Part shown: positions 1 to 9,050 of the stretch, in pieces | How the letters are laid out: the number at the start of each line of letters is the position of its first letter | Numbering within the stretch: position 1 is the first letter of the stretch | Source: Pedococcus sp. 5OH_020 | GTDB taxonomy: Bacteria; Actinomycetota; Actinomycetes; Actinomycetales; Dermatophilaceae | DNA length: 64,000 bases | Direction of reading: 5' to 3' | NCBI RefSeq assembly: GCF_027812955.1 | Contig: NZ_JAPYZV010000001.1 | Span: 186,001 to 250,000, forward strand | The notes under the pieces: generated by a model | The model's database searches: none | What the model was told of the DNA's origin: nothing | Seen by the model: the letters and a program-made list of their open reading frames with translations, nothing else | Translations under genes and position numbers: made by a program

Positions 1-54
1 CAGCGCGTCCTCGGCGGTGGGCAGGGTCGTCTTCGCACGCGCTCCGAATATCAC
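1..54 (-). CDS. msrA: Peptide-methionine (S)-S-oxide reductase MsrA, N-terminus only
   Basis: Only the first 18 codons are inside the window; the gene runs off the left edge. From a GTG at 54 the minus strand reads IFGARAKTTLPTAEDAL after the start. This resembles the usual N-terminus of actinobacterial MsrA (a short xFGxxKTxLPTxExAL block before the catalytic GCFWG region, which is outside the window). MsrA reduces methionine-S-sulfoxide in oxidised proteins. No strong Shine-Dalgarno is visible upstream. The 230 bp up to metB probably hold the divergent promoters; an open frame crosses them but resembles nothing I know. Confidence 0.55.
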   Translation of the reverse strand, partial: MIFGARAKTTLPTAEDAL

Positions 55-284
55 GCCCGTTCAACGCCGGCGCGCGCGGTGATGTTCCGAGCCGGGGGCG
101 CACTGGCGGCCCGGGACGGCGCATGGTCGGCGTCTGGCGGCCCCCTGGACGCGGAGCTGGGCTTCCTGCGGGACACCTACCTGCGCGAGTCGCAGAAGGT
201 GCTGTGCGCTGTGGCCGGTTCTGGACGCCGAGCGCCCCCGGAGGCGCACCGCCAGCCGACGTCCGCCGGGTTAGCCTTGCCGGC

Positions 285-1481
285 ATGAGCGAGCAGAGCG
301 GCAGCGTCGAGCCCACGGGTTTCTCCACCCGAGCGATCCACGCGGGGCAGGAGCCGGACGCGGCCACCGGCGCCGTGATCACCCCGATCTACCAGGTGTC
401 GACGTACAAGCAGGACGGCATCGGAGGCTTCCGCGGCGGCTATGAGTACAGCCGTTCCGCCAACCCCACGCGCACGGCGCTCGAGGGCTGCATCGCGGCT
501 CTCGAGGGAGGGGACCGGGGGTTCGCCTTCTCCTCCGGGCTCGCCGGGCAGGACACCGTGCTTCGGGCGCTGCTGAGGCCGGGGGACCACGTCGTCGTGC
601 CGAGCGACGCCTACGGAGGCACGTACCGCCTCTTCAACACGGTGCTGACCAGCTGGGGGGTCGAGCACACCATCGCCCCGATGGGCGATCTGGACGCGGT
701 GCGTACTGCCGTTCGGCCCGGGCGTACCCGCATGCTGTGGGTCGAGACACCCACCAACCCGCTGCTCGGCATCGCCGACATCGCGGCTCTCGCCGTGCTC
801 GCCCATGACGCGGGCGCTCTGCTGGTCGTGGACAACACCTTCGCATCGCCCTACCTCCAGCAGCCGCTGAGCGTGGGGGCGGACATCGTCACGCATTCGA
901 CGACCAAGTACTGCGGCGGCCACTCGGACGTCGTGGGTGGAGCCGTGGTCGTCGGCCGGGACATCGTCGTGCCCGGCTTCGAGGACGCCGCCGACCGGGT
1001 GGCCTTCCACCAGAACTCGATGGGCGCAGTTGCGGGCCCGTTCGACTCGTGGCTTGTGCTGCGAGGCCTCAAGACGCTGGCGCTGCGGATGGAGAAGCAC
1101 AGCGACAACGCCGAGCGCGTGGTCGAGCTGCTCGCGTCCCACCCGGCGGTGAGCGCGGTGCACTACCCCGGGCTCGAGACCCACCCCGGGCACGAGGTCG
1201 CCCGGCGCCAGATGAAGCGCTTCGGTGGGATGGTCTCGTTCCAGCTCAAGGCGGGGGAGGACGTCGCGGTCAAGGTGTGCGGCGAGACCGAGCTTTTCAC
1301 CCTCGGAGAGTCCCTGGGTGGCGTGGAGTCGCTCATCGAGCACCCCGCGAGGATGACACACGCGTCCGTCGCAGGCACGGAGCTCGAGGTCCCGGGCGAC
1401 CTGATCCGGCTGTCGGTCGGCATCGAGGACGCCGACGACCTCGTGGCAGACCTCAAGCAGGCGCTCGACCGGCTCGGCTGA
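285..1481 (+). CDS. metB: Cystathionine gamma-synthase / gamma-lyase family PLP enzyme
   Basis: 398-residue PLP-dependent trans-sulfuration enzyme. It is expected to condense an activated homoserine with cysteine to cystathionine; gamma-lyase activity cannot be excluded from sequence alone. The N-terminus has the family block FSTRAIHAGQEPDAATGA, followed by the YEYSRSANPTR segment. The Schiff-base lysine is K208 in HSTTKYCGGHSDVVGG, and the C-terminal half has the SLGGVESLIEHPARMTH block. The ATG at 285 is preferred over an upstream in-frame start at 123 because the family begins just before this Ser/Thr-rich stretch. The next gene starts 12 bp after the stop, so co-transcription is likely. 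There is no visible link to the betaine genes. Confidence 0.88.
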   Translation: MSEQSGSVEPTGFSTRAIHAGQEPDAATGAVITPIYQVSTYKQDGIGGFRGGYEYSRSANPTRTALEGCIAALEGGDRGFAFSSGLAGQDTVLRALLRPGDHVVVPSDAYGGTYRLFNTVLTSWGVEHTIAPMGDLDAVRTAVRPGRTRMLWVETPTNPLLGIADIAALAVLAHDAGALLVVDNTFASPYLQQPLSVGADIVTHSTTKYCGGHSDVVGGAVVVGRDIVVPGFEDAADRVAFHQNSMGAVAGPFDSWLVLRGLKTLALRMEKHSDNAERVVELLASHPAVSAVHYPGLETHPGHEVARRQMKRFGGMVSFQLKAGEDVAVKVCGETELFTLGESLGGVESLIEHPARMTHASVAGTELEVPGDLIRLSVGIEDADDLVADLKQALDRLG

Positions 1482-1493
1482 GGAGCCCCGGCC

Positions 1494-2813
1494 ATGGGGG
1501 GCGTTCTGTGCCTGGACTTCGGGTCGACGTTCACCAAGGCCGTGCTCGTGGACCACACCGGTGAGCTCCTCGCGACGCACGCGACCCCGACCACGAGCGG
1601 GAGCGACGTCCTGGTCGGCTACCGGGCTCTTCGCGGCGAGCTGTCGGCGCATGGCGCCGTCGACCGTGTGCTGGCCTGTTCCAGTGCGGGCGGCGGCCTG
1701 CGCCTCGCCGTGGTCGGCTACGAGCGTGAGGTCACCGCCGAGGCGGGACATCGTGTGGGGCTCAGCGCCGGTGCCCGCGTCTGCCACGTGGCTTCCGGGC
1801 CACTGGACGCGGAAGGCGTGACGGCCCTCGGTGCCGCCCGTCCCGACCTGGTCCTGCTGGTCGGCGGTACGGACGGAGGCAACGCGGACGTATTGCGGCA
1901 CAACGCCGCCCGCCTGGCCGGGGCACGCATCGCCGCACCCATCGTGGTGGCGGGGAACCGGGAGGCGCGTGCCGAGGTGGCGGGGCTGCTGGAGGATGCG
2001 GGGCGGCGGTTCGTCCTGGCCGACAACGTGCTTCCCTCGATCGGCGTGGTCACCCCGGGGTCGGCTCGTGCCGCCATCCGGCAGGTGTTCCTGGAGCATG
2101 TCATCGGCGGCAAGGGGCTCTCGCGCGACCCGGAGTTCGCCGCGATGGTCCGGGCGCCGACGCCGGACGCCGTCCTGGACGGTGTCGAGCTGCTCGCCGA
2201 GCAGCTCGACACGGACGTCCTCGTGGTCGACATCGGCGGCGCGACCACCGACGTCTACTCGGCGCTGCGCCCCCAGGGGGAGGACGCCGGCCGGGCCAGG
2301 GACGTCGTCGCCCCGCTGTGGCAGGCCCGGACAGTCGAGGCCGACCTCGGGATGCGGTGGAACGCCGAAGGCATCGTCGAGGCCTGCCACCGGGAGGGGC
2401 TCGCGCTACCCCAGGGAGCCGAGGCGTACGCCGCGAAGCTCGGAGGCGAGCCCGGCCACCTGCCCGCGATGACCGCCGAGCACGAGTGGGACGTCGAGCT
2501 CGCGCGCGCTGCGGCGCTCGTGGCCGTCCGGCGGCACGCCCGTCCGAGCGCGCCCGGAGCGAGCCCCCGACCGCTGGCGGACGTCGGGGTCCTCGTGGGA
2601 TCCGGTGGGGTGCTCCGGCACTTCTGTCCCGAGGCGCGCGACGGCATCCTGGTCTCGGTACTCCGCGACCACGCGGGAGGTTGGCGGGTGCCTCGTGACG
2701 CGAGCGTCGTGACGGACCTCTGCGGCGTGCTGTTCGCCGTCGGGCTGCTCGGGCGGGAGCATCCAGCCGCGGCCAGGCGGCTCGTGCAGGCGGTTGTCGG
2801 TGCGCCGTCGTAG
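1494..2813 (+). CDS. GlmL/MutL-family actin-fold ATPase-like protein
   Basis: 439 residues belonging to the MutL/GlmL family, named after the protein that accompanies B12-dependent glutamate mutase. The N-terminus has the phosphate-1 motif LDFGSTFTKAVLVD of the actin/Hsp70/hexokinase fold, and a second phosphate motif VLVVDIGGATTDVYSAL lies near residues 240-257. VLLVGGTDGGNADVL and the MRWNAEGIVEAC region are also family-like. A GGAG stands before the ATG, 12 bp after metB. In classic clusters this protein sits beside the mutase S and E subunits; none is in this window, so the partner here is unknown. It may act as a chaperone or reactivase for a B12 enzyme elsewhere. Confidence 0.75.
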   Translation: MGGVLCLDFGSTFTKAVLVDHTGELLATHATPTTSGSDVLVGYRALRGELSAHGAVDRVLACSSAGGGLRLAVVGYEREVTAEAGHRVGLSAGARVCHVASGPLDAEGVTALGAARPDLVLLVGGTDGGNADVLRHNAARLAGARIAAPIVVAGNREARAEVAGLLEDAGRRFVLADNVLPSIGVVTPGSARAAIRQVFLEHVIGGKGLSRDPEFAAMVRAPTPDAVLDGVELLAEQLDTDVLVVDIGGATTDVYSALRPQGEDAGRARDVVAPLWQARTVEADLGMRWNAEGIVEACHREGLALPQGAEAYAAKLGGEPGHLPAMTAEHEWDVELARAAALVAVRRHARPSAPGASPRPLADVGVLVGSGGVLRHFCPEARDGILVSVLRDHAGGWRVPRDASVVTDLCGVLFAVGLLGREHPAAARRLVQAVVGAPS

Positions 2814-2822
2814 CGTCGGGCC

Positions 2823-3233
2823 ATGACTCAGACACCCCAGATGAAGCCTCTGCTCGACCTGGTCGTCCTGGACTGTCCCCAGCCTCGGGAGCTCGCGGCG
2901 TTCTACTCGCAGATCCTCGGCTGGCCCATCGAGGAAGGCTCGTCCGACGACTTCGTCACCCTGACGCCCTCCCGTGACCCGGGTGACACGGACAGGCCGG
3001 CTGGCCGCATCAGCCTGGCGTTCCAGCAGGTGGAGGACTACCAGCCGCCGACCTGGCCGGAGGGGCCCAGACCACAGCACTTCCACCTCGACCTGGCCGT
3101 GTCGGACCTCGACGCTGCCGAGCCTGCTGTGCTCGGGGCCGGCGCCACCCGGCACGAGCACCAGCCCTCGGAGAACGGGTCCTTCCGGGTGTATCTGGAC
3201 CCGGCGGGACACCCCTTCTGCCTCGTCTCCTGA
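2823..3233 (+). CDS. VOC (glyoxalase/bleomycin resistance) family protein
   Basis: 136-residue single-chain VOC protein. It opens with LLDLVVLDCPQPRELAAFY and ends in the typical strand VYLDPAGHPFCLVS. The HFHLDLAVSDLDAAE block marks the second beta-alpha-beta-beta-beta half. It matches the glyoxalase-like subgroup common in actinobacteria, whose substrates are mostly unknown. It starts 9 bp after the GlmL-like gene and so probably shares its transcript. It ends 92 bp before the convergent MBL gene. Confidence 0.72.
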   Translation: MTQTPQMKPLLDLVVLDCPQPRELAAFYSQILGWPIEEGSSDDFVTLTPSRDPGDTDRPAGRISLAFQQVEDYQPPTWPEGPRPQHFHLDLAVSDLDAAEPAVLGAGATRHEHQPSENGSFRVYLDPAGHPFCLVS

Positions 3234-3325
3234 GACCACCCCTGCTGCGTCGTCTCGGCTGGGACCTGTCCTTCGGCGCCAGCTCGGCTGACACGACCCC
3301 TCAGCGGCAGCGGCTCCTGCCAGGG

Positions 3326-3958
3326 TCAGTGGCCGCGGTCGACCCACTCCTGCAGCTGCGGGGCCTCCGCGCCGATCGTGGTGTCCGCGCCATGGCCGGT
3401 GTGGACGACGGTCTCCTCCGGCAGTGTCAGCAGCCGGCTCGAGATCGACTCGATGATGGTCGGGAAGTCGCTGAAGGAGCGGCCAGTAGCACCGGGTCCT
3501 CCCTGAAACAGCGTGTCGCCGGTGAAGACCACACCGAGCGCAGGCACGTGGAAGCTGCACGCGCCGGGTGTGTGTCCAGGTGTGTGCAGGACACGCACCG
3601 ATGTGCCGGCCACCTCCAGGTCCTGTGCGTCGGCCAGCTCACGGTCTGGCGGGAACGAGTGGACGCGGTCCCACAGCATCCGATCGGCCGGATGCAGCCA
3701 GGACGCTGCCGAAGTGTGCGTGCGTACGTCGCCCACGACGCCGATGTGGTCGTCATGGGCGTGGGTGAGCAGGATCGCCTGGACCCGGCGCTGGTCCACC
3801 GACTCGATGATGGGGACCGCGTCGTGAGCCGCGTCGATGATCACGCACTCGTCGTCGTCACCCACGACCCAGACGTTGTTCTCGACCTCCCAGCTGCCGC
3901 CGTCAAGGTTGAACGTGCCGGAGGTGACGACCCGCTCGACGCGCAGGGAACCGCTCAC
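3326..3958 (-). CDS. MBL-fold hydrolase, probable mycothiol-dependent formaldehyde pathway partner
   Basis: 210-residue metallo-beta-lactamase-fold hydrolase. The zinc motif [11 protein letters not shown] (HxHxDH) lies near residue 60, and later ligands are in [15 protein letters not shown] and the C-terminal HTGHG. The chosen GTG overlaps the stop of the upstream dehydrogenase gene as GTGA (3955-3958), so translation is coupled. In actinobacteria a gene of this type regularly follows S-(hydroxymethyl)mycothiol dehydrogenase. It is thought to act on the mycothiol thioester made by that enzyme, releasing formate and mycothiol. That substrate is inferred from context; the fold itself is clear. 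Confidence 0.82.
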   Translation of the reverse strand: MSGSLRVERVVTSGTFNLDGGSWEVENNVWVVGDDDECVIIDAAHDAVPIIESVDQRRVQAILLTHAHDDHIGVVGDVRTHTSAASWLHPADRMLWDRVHSFPPDRELADAQDLEVAGTSVRVLHTPGHTPGACSFHVPALGVVFTGDTLFQGGPGATGRSFSDFPTIIESISSRLLTLPEETVVHTGHGADTTIGAEAPQLQEWVDRGH

Positions 3959-5040
3959 AGCGTGACCACCGAACGCAGAACCTCGCCGCGGTGCATCTTC
4001 TCGAACGCTGTCTCCACCTCGTCCAGGCTGATGGTCTCCGAGACGAAGGCGCCCAGATCGAACCGGCCCTGGCGGAAGAGGTCCACGAGCATCGGGAAGT
4101 CCCGGCTCGGGAGGCAGTCGCCGTACCAGGACGACTTCAGCGAGCCACCCCGGCCGAAGACGTCGATCAGCGGCAGCGTCACCTGCATCTGCGGGTTCGG
4201 TACCCCGACCAGCACGACCGTGCCGGCGAGGTCCCTGGCGTAGAAGGCCTGGAGGTAGGTCTCCGGCCGTCCCACCGCGTCCACCACGACGTCTGCCCCG
4301 AAGCCGCCGGTGATCTTCCGGATGGCCTCCACAGGGTCCTGAGCGCTGCTGTCGACCGTATGGGTCGCCCCGAAGCCCGATGCCCAGCCGAGCTTCCGGT
4401 CGTCGATGTCGACCGCGATGATCGTCGTCGCGCCAGCCACCCTGGCGCCCGCGATGGCTGCATTTCCGACGCCTCCGCAGCCGATCACGGCGACGGAGTC
4501 GCCGCGGCTGACGGCGCCGGTGTTGACTGCGGCGCCGAACCCCGCCATGACCCCGCAGCCGAGAAGCCCGACCGCCGTCGCGTCCGCCTCCGGGTCGACC
4601 TTGGTGCACTGCCCCGCAGCAACGAGGGTCTTCTCGATGAAGGCTCCGATGCCCAGTGCGGGTGACAGCTCCGTGCCGTCGACCAGGGTCATCTTCTGGG
4701 TCGCGTTGTGCGTGTTGAAGCAGTACTGCGGCTTGCCCTTCGCGCAGGCCCTGCACTGCCCGCATACGGCGCGCCAGTTCAGCACCACGAAGTCGCCCGG
4801 GGCTACCTCGGTGACGCCTTCGCCCACCGACTCCACCACTCCGGCAGCCTCGTGTCCGAGAAGGAAGGGGAACTCGTCGTTGATGCCTCCCTCTCGGTAG
4901 TGCAGGTCGGTGTGGCAGACGCCGCAGCTGTGGATCTTCACCACGGCCTCGCCGGGCCCAGGGTCCGGCACGACGATGTCGACGACCTCGACGGGCGCCC
5001 CCTTGGCGCGGGCGATGACTCCCTTGACGGTGGCTGACAT
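3955..5040 (-). CDS. mscR: S-(hydroxymethyl)mycothiol dehydrogenase
   Basis: 361-residue class III-type zinc alcohol dehydrogenase. It oxidises the adduct of formaldehyde and mycothiol with NAD+. Visible motifs are the catalytic zinc region [15 protein letters not shown] with [15 protein letters not shown], the structural zinc cysteines [15 protein letters not shown], and the nucleotide-binding loop [21 protein letters not shown] precedes the ATG. It is the second gene of purU-mscR-MBL, with 59 bp after purU. The operon faces away from the transporter operon and is preceded by one of the shared betaine operators. This fits a role in removing formaldehyde made during N-demethylation of betaine and its derivatives. 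Confidence 0.9.
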   Translation of the reverse strand: MSATVKGVIARAKGAPVEVVDIVVPDPGPGEAVVKIHSCGVCHTDLHYREGGINDEFPFLLGHEAAGVVESVGEGVTEVAPGDFVVLNWRAVCGQCRACAKGKPQYCFNTHNATQKMTLVDGTELSPALGIGAFIEKTLVAAGQCTKVDPEADATAVGLLGCGVMAGFGAAVNTGAVSRGDSVAVIGCGGVGNAAIAGARVAGATTIIAVDIDDRKLGWASGFGATHTVDSSAQDPVEAIRKITGGFGADVVVDAVGRPETYLQAFYARDLAGTVVLVGVPNPQMQVTLPLIDVFGRGGSLKSSWYGDCLPSRDFPMLVDLFRQGRFDLGAFVSETISLDEVETAFEKMHRGEVLRSVVTL

Positions 5041-5099
5041 GAGCTGGCTCCTTCGGGACGTGGACAGGTTGGGAAAGGGCTCGGGCGCGAGGTGCGCCC

Positions 5100-5966
5100 T
5101 CAGCGGAACACGACGGTACGGCTCTGCCCGAGCAGGACGCGGTGCTCACTGTGCCAGGTGAGTGCCCTCGCGAGGACCTGGACCTCGACGTCGCGGCCGG
5201 CGGCAACGAGCTCGTCGGGCTCGAGGGAGTGCTCCACCCGCGCGACGTCCTGCTCGATGATCGGCCCCTCGTCGAGATCGGGGGTGACGTAGTGAGCCGT
5301 CGCGCCGATGAGCTTGACGCCCCGAGCGTGTGCCTGGTGGTACGGCTTGGCACCCTTGAAGCTCGGCAGGAAGGAGTGATGGATGTTGATCACCCGACCT
5401 TCGAGCTTCGTGCAGAGGTCGTTGGACAGCACCTGCATGTACCGCGCCAGGACGACCAGGTCGATCTCCAGCTCGTCCACCAGCTGCAGGAGGCGCGTCT
5501 CGGCCTCCTCCTTGTTCTGCGGCGTGACGGGGATGTAGTGGAACGGCACCCCGTGTGCCGCTGCGAGGTCCTCGAAGTCTCGGTGGTTGGAGACGACCGC
5601 CGGAATCTCGACGTTGAGAGCACCGATGCGCGCCCGGAACAGCAGGTCGTTGAGGCAGTGCCCGAACCGCGAGACGAGAAGGAGGGTCCGGATGGGGGTC
5701 GCCGCGTCGTTGATCTGCCAGGACATCTGGAACGCCTGGGCCACTCTGGCGAACCCGTCCCGGAGATCCGTGAGGGAGCCGTTCTCGACGCCGAACTGCA
5801 CGCGCATGAAGAACTGGTCCGTCAGCCGGTCGTCGAACTGTTGGCTCTGGCTGATGTTGCCGCCGTGCTGGACCAGGAAGCTGCTCACGGCGTAGACGAT
5901 TCCCGGAGTGTCCGGGCACCGCAGCGTGAGGACGTACTCGCGGCCAGCTGCAGGACGAGGTGCCAT
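5100..5966 (-). CDS. purU: Formyltetrahydrofolate deformylase
   Basis: 288 residues. It hydrolyses 10-formyl-THF to formate and THF. The N-terminal ACT domain is [18 protein letters not shown], with [13 protein letters not shown] after it. The formyltransferase-fold catalytic half carries [19 protein letters not shown] and [16 protein letters not shown] with the expected His and Asp. The ATG at 5966 has a GGAG eight bases upstream; in-frame codons upstream look non-coding. It leads the operon with the mycothiol dehydrogenase. With FolD at 33.4 kb it gives an exit for C1 units loaded on THF by dimethylglycine oxidase and sarcosine oxidase, and it regenerates free THF. Confidence 0.93.
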   Translation of the reverse strand: MAPRPAAGREYVLTLRCPDTPGIVYAVSSFLVQHGGNISQSQQFDDRLTDQFFMRVQFGVENGSLTDLRDGFARVAQAFQMSWQINDAATPIRTLLLVSRFGHCLNDLLFRARIGALNVEIPAVVSNHRDFEDLAAAHGVPFHYIPVTPQNKEEAETRLLQLVDELEIDLVVLARYMQVLSNDLCTKLEGRVINIHHSFLPSFKGAKPYHQAHARGVKLIGATAHYVTPDLDEGPIIEQDVARVEHSLEPDELVAAGRDVEVQVLARALTWHSEHRVLLGQSRTVVFR

Positions 5967-5982
5967 CCGATTCTCCAAACGG

Positions 5983-6046
5983 TGCGTAATACACAACACG
6001 ATGAGCGATACGCAACAGTGTGCCGGGTTGGCGCAGCAGGGGTCAA
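5983..6046 (-). promoter_or_regulatory. Promoter and double-box operator of the purU operon (site A1)
   Basis: Read on the minus strand, TTGACC (6046-6041) is followed 18 bp later by a weak -10 CACACT (6022-6017). One base later comes box 1, TTGCGTATCGCTCA (6015-6002), then box 2, TTGTGTATTACGCA (5996-5983), starting 19 bp after box 1. The boxes cover the expected transcription start and early transcript, a position suited to repression. The same arrangement recurs at 6129, 12359, 30311 and 31987. Confidence 0.75.
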
Positions 6047-6128
6047 GGGGCGGCGTCGGCGGCCACACAGGCTTCCGCGTACCCTCCTCGGCGGGCGCGC
6101 CACGGACCGGACGATGTCGGTCCGAGTC

Positions 6129-6193
6129 TTGACAGGTCGCATTCTGCGGGACCACTCTGTTGCACAACAAGCATTCAGGTGCGCGATGTGCAA
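6129..6193 (+). promoter_or_regulatory. Promoter and double-box operator of the aldehyde dehydrogenase-transporter operon (site A2)
   Basis: TTGACA at 6129-6134 is followed after 18 bp by a poor -10 CACTCT (6153-6158). Box 1, TTGCACAACAAGCA (6160-6173), starts 31 bp after the -35 start. Box 2 begins with GTGCGCGATGTGCA at 6179, again 19 bp after box 1. The aldehyde dehydrogenase start codon is 43 bp further downstream. Confidence 0.75.
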
Positions 6194-6235
6194 CAACATC
6201 ACTGCCGCGCCTCCCCCCTGCGGAAGGGTCCCCGA

Positions 6236-7705
6236 GTGCCAGAGCTCTACGTGGACGGCGAGTGGGTAGAACCTGTCGCCGCAGACCATCGAGACATTCG
6301 ATGTCCGGCCGACGGACGGCACGTCGCGACCGTCTCGGAAGCGAGCGCAGCCGACACCGTCAAAGCCATCGCCGCCGCCCGCCGGGCCTTCGACGAGGGC
6401 CCGTGGCCCCGCACCGCAGAGCTCGAACGAGGTGCGTTGCTGCTGCGCACCGCGGACCTCCTGCTGCGGGACAAGGCGGAGTTCGCGCGGGCCGAGAGCC
6501 TCGACACCGGCAAGCGGCTGGTGGAGGCCGAGTACGACATCGACGACGTCGTCAGCTGCCTGCGCTACTACGGCGGCATCGCGGGCACCGACGCGGGGCG
6601 GGTCATCGATACCGGCCGCGACGACGCCATCAGCCGGGTGGTGCACGAGCCGGTCGGCGTCTGCGGCCTCATCACCCCCTGGAACTACCCGCTGCTCCAG
6701 ACCTCCTGGAAGGTCGCTCCGGCACTCCTGGCCGGCAACACCTTCGTCCTCAAACCCAGTGAGCTGACGCCGTCAACCGCCATCCTGTTGATGCGCAGCC
6801 TCGAGGAGGCGGGGCTTCCCCGCGGCGTCGGCAACCTCGTGCTGGGTGCCGGCGACCGCGTCGGGGCGCCGCTTGCGGAGCACGCTGACGTGGACCTCGT
6901 CTCCTTCACCGGCGGCGTCGACACCGGCCGGTGGATCATGGCCGCGGCGGCACAGACGGTGAAGAAGGTCGCCCTGGAGCTCGGCGGCAAGAACCCCAAC
7001 ATCATCTTCGCGGACGCCGACCTGGAGACCGCCGTGGACTTCGCGCTCACGGCGGTGTTCCTGCACTCCGGCCAGGTGTGCTCCGCCGGGTCACGCCTCA
7101 TCGTGCAGGACGAGGTGCACGACGCCGTCGTGGACGAGGTGGTCAGGCGCGCTGACTCCATCCGGCTCGGTGGACCGTTCGACAGCCGAGCCGAGACCGG
7201 CGCGCTGATCTCCGCAGCACACCTCGAGAAGGTGGCCAGCTACGTCAAGGCCGGCATCGCCGAAGGCGCCGTACTGCGGTGTGGCGGCTTCCGTCCTGAG
7301 ACCGGGGCGTTGAAGGACGGCTACTTCTACCGGCCGACAGTGCTCGACGAGTGCAGTACGGGTATGCGGGTCGTCCAGGAGGAGTCCTTCGGTCCGGTGC
7401 TCACTGTGGAGCGCTTCACGGACGAGGCCGACGCCGTACGGATCGCGAACGACACGATGTACGGCTTGGCCGGCGCGGTGTGGACCCAGGACGGCGGCAA
7501 GGCGCAGCGGGTCGCACAGGGGCTGCGGCACGGGACGGTGTGGATCAACGACTACCACCCCTACGTCCCCCAGGCGGAGTGGGGTGGCTTCAAGCACTCC
7601 GGCATCGGGCGGGAGCTGGGCCACGCCGGCCTGGCCGAGTATCGCGAGACCAAGCACATCTGGCAGAACATCCGCCCCTCGGTCCAGAGGTGGTTCAGCG
7701 GATGA
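6236..7705 (+). CDS. betB: Betaine-aldehyde dehydrogenase family protein
   Basis: 489-residue NAD(P)+-dependent aldehyde dehydrogenase. It starts [17 protein letters not shown] after a GTG preceded by GGAAGG. Family motifs are [21 protein letters not shown], the glutamate loop [14 protein letters not shown], and the catalytic cysteine segment [23 protein letters not shown] and the C-terminal [20 protein letters not shown] are also present. The last motif is typical of betaine-aldehyde dehydrogenases. It probably oxidises the product of BetA to glycine betaine. The stop overlaps the ABC ATPase start (ATGA at 7702-7705), so oxidation and uptake are one transcription unit under site A2. Confidence 0.88.
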   Translation: MPELYVDGEWVEPVAADHRDIRCPADGRHVATVSEASAADTVKAIAAARRAFDEGPWPRTAELERGALLLRTADLLLRDKAEFARAESLDTGKRLVEAEYDIDDVVSCLRYYGGIAGTDAGRVIDTGRDDAISRVVHEPVGVCGLITPWNYPLLQTSWKVAPALLAGNTFVLKPSELTPSTAILLMRSLEEAGLPRGVGNLVLGAGDRVGAPLAEHADVDLVSFTGGVDTGRWIMAAAAQTVKKVALELGGKNPNIIFADADLETAVDFALTAVFLHSGQVCSAGSRLIVQDEVHDAVVDEVVRRADSIRLGGPFDSRAETGALISAAHLEKVASYVKAGIAEGAVLRCGGFRPETGALKDGYFYRPTVLDECSTGMRVVQEESFGPVLTVERFTDEADAVRIANDTMYGLAGAVWTQDGGKAQRVAQGLRHGTVWINDYHPYVPQAEWGGFKHSGIGRELGHAGLAEYRETKHIWQNIRPSVQRWFSG

Positions 7706-8853
7706 CGATCCCGTCGCAGTTCACCGAGCCGGCCCAGTCCAGTGAGCCCAGTGCAGGAGAGACCATGACCACGGCGATCCCGGAAGAGCTCGTCCAGTCC
7801 CCATCCCTCGAGGCCAAGGCCACGGCCGGCGCTCCGGCACCCGTGATCTCGGTGCAGAACCTGTGGAAGGTCTTCGGCGCCAACGCCGACGGGGTGCCAC
7901 GGTCCGAGGAGCTGCGGGCCTTGCCGCGCAAGGAGCTGAAGCAGCGCACTGGGTGTGTCGCCGCAGTCTGCGACCTCAGCTTCGACGTGGCGCCGGGGGA
8001 GGTGTTCGTCGTCATGGGCCTGTCCGGGTCGGGCAAGTCCACCCTCGTCCGCTGCCTGACCCGGCTCATCGAGCCCACTGCCGGACGGGTGCTCTTCAAG
8101 GGCGACGACATCCTGCAGGCCAACGAGCGGTCGCTGCGTGAGCTACGCCGGCACAACATCGCCATGGTCTTCCAGCACTTCGGGCTGCTGCCGCACCGCC
8201 GGGTCGCCGACAACGTGTCCTACGGGCTGGAGATCCGGGGGGCGGGCAAGAAGGAGCGCTCCCAGCGGGCGGCGGAGGTCATCGACCTCGTGGGACTGTC
8301 CGGGTACGAGAGCTCCTTCCCCGACCAGCTCTCCGGGGGTATGCAGCAACGCGTCGGTCTCGCACGGGCGCTGGCTGGCGACCCCGAGGTGCTCCTCTTC
8401 GACGAGCCGTTCTCGGCGCTCGACCCCCTGATCCGGCGTGACATGCAGAACGAGGTCATCCGGCTGCACCACGAGGTCGGCAAGACGATGGTGTTCATCA
8501 CGCACGACCTGTCCGAGGCGCTCAAGCTGGGCGACCGGATCCTCATCATGCGGGATGGAAGGCTGGTGCAGGTGGGGACCGGCGCCGAGCTGGTCGGCGC
8601 GCCGGCCGACGACTACGTCCGCGACTTCGTCCGCGAGGTGCCGCGATCCCACGTCCTGACTCTGCGCTGGATCATGCGGCCGGTACAACCGGACGACCAG
8701 CTGGACGGCCCCGAGTTCGGTCCGGAGGTCGTGGTGCGTGAGGCGGTCCGAGCTGTGCTGGAGTCGGAGCGACCCATCAAGGTCGTCGAGGACGGCCGGC
8801 TGCTCGGCGTCGTGGGGAACGCCGAGATCCTGGCCGTGGTGGCCGAGTCATGA
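7702..8853 (+). CDS. proV: Glycine betaine/proline ABC transporter ATP-binding protein (ProV/OpuAA type)
   Basis: 383-residue ATPase of a quaternary-amine uptake system. Walker [10 protein letters not shown] is near residues 106-114, the signature is [14 protein letters not shown], Walker B is [13 protein letters not shown] and the switch histidine is in FITHD. The insertion between the first strands ([18 protein letters not shown]) is characteristic of ProV-type ATPases. The C-terminal extension after residue 300 looks like a single remnant CBS-like region. The first ATG overlaps the aldehyde dehydrogenase stop. A second ATG at 7765 has a good GGAGAG site and would give 362 residues; either start is possible. 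The stop at 8851-8853 begins the ATGA relay described next. Confidence 0.9.
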   Translation: MTIPSQFTEPAQSSEPSAGETMTTAIPEELVQSPSLEAKATAGAPAPVISVQNLWKVFGANADGVPRSEELRALPRKELKQRTGCVAAVCDLSFDVAPGEVFVVMGLSGSGKSTLVRCLTRLIEPTAGRVLFKGDDILQANERSLRELRRHNIAMVFQHFGLLPHRRVADNVSYGLEIRGAGKKERSQRAAEVIDLVGLSGYESSFPDQLSGGMQQRVGLARALAGDPEVLLFDEPFSALDPLIRRDMQNEVIRLHHEVGKTMVFITHDLSEALKLGDRILIMRDGRLVQVGTGAELVGAPADDYVRDFVREVPRSHVLTLRWIMRPVQPDDQLDGPEFGPEVVVREAVRAVLESERPIKVVEDGRLLGVVGNAEILAVVAES

Positions 8854-9048
8854 CCAGTCGCTCGTGTCCTCAGGCGGTCGTCGCATGACCATGCTGAACC
8901 GGCCCTGCTCCTCGGCCTTGCGGGCCTCGCTCCTTCGTCGCTCGTGTCCTCAGGCGGTCGTCGCATGACCATGCTGAATTGGCCCTGCTCCTCGGCCTTG
9001 CGGGCCTCGCTCCTTCGTCGCTCGTGTCCTCAGGCGGTCGTCGCATGA
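8850..9048 (+). other. Relay of three ATGA-overlapping mini-ORFs between proV and the permease
   Basis: The proV stop overlaps an ATG at 8850 that opens a 12-codon ORF ending at 8888. That stop overlaps ATG 8885, which opens a 27-codon ORF ending at 8968. That overlaps ATG 8965, another 27-codon ORF ending at 9048, which overlaps the permease ATG at 9045. Every junction is ATGA. The 80-bp period shifts frame at each copy, yet the stop-start overlap is restored each time. The peptides (MTMLN...CPQAVVA) probably have no function themselves. Their translation could keep ribosomes coupled to the permease start. Confidence 0.6.
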
Positions 9049-9050
9049 CC
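8857..9050 (+). repeat. 80-bp tandem direct repeat, about 2.4 copies
   Basis: The block beginning CTCGTGTCCTCAGGCGGTCG occurs at 8861, 8941 and 9021, exactly 80 bp apart. The two full copies differ visibly only at a CC/TT pair (8899-8900 versus 8979-8980). The third copy breaks off just after the permease start codon. Each copy contains the ATGACC that serves as the permease start in the last one, so the repeat is a duplication of the gene junction. Confidence 0.95.

Noticed and set aside
79-288. Open plus-strand frame from the window edge through the metB start region
   Set aside because: It reads arginine/alanine-rich text with no recognisable domain and overlaps the probable divergent promoter region of msrA and metB.
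3326-5353. 675-codon minus-strand frame spanning the MBL, dehydrogenase and purU genes
   Set aside because: Only its 3' third is real (MBL). The rest is a GC-rich shadow of the dehydrogenase and purU genes.
8857-9050. 80-bp repeats as an insertion sequence or attachment site
   Set aside because: No transposase, no terminal inverted repeats and no target duplication; it is a simple tandem duplication of the gene junction.
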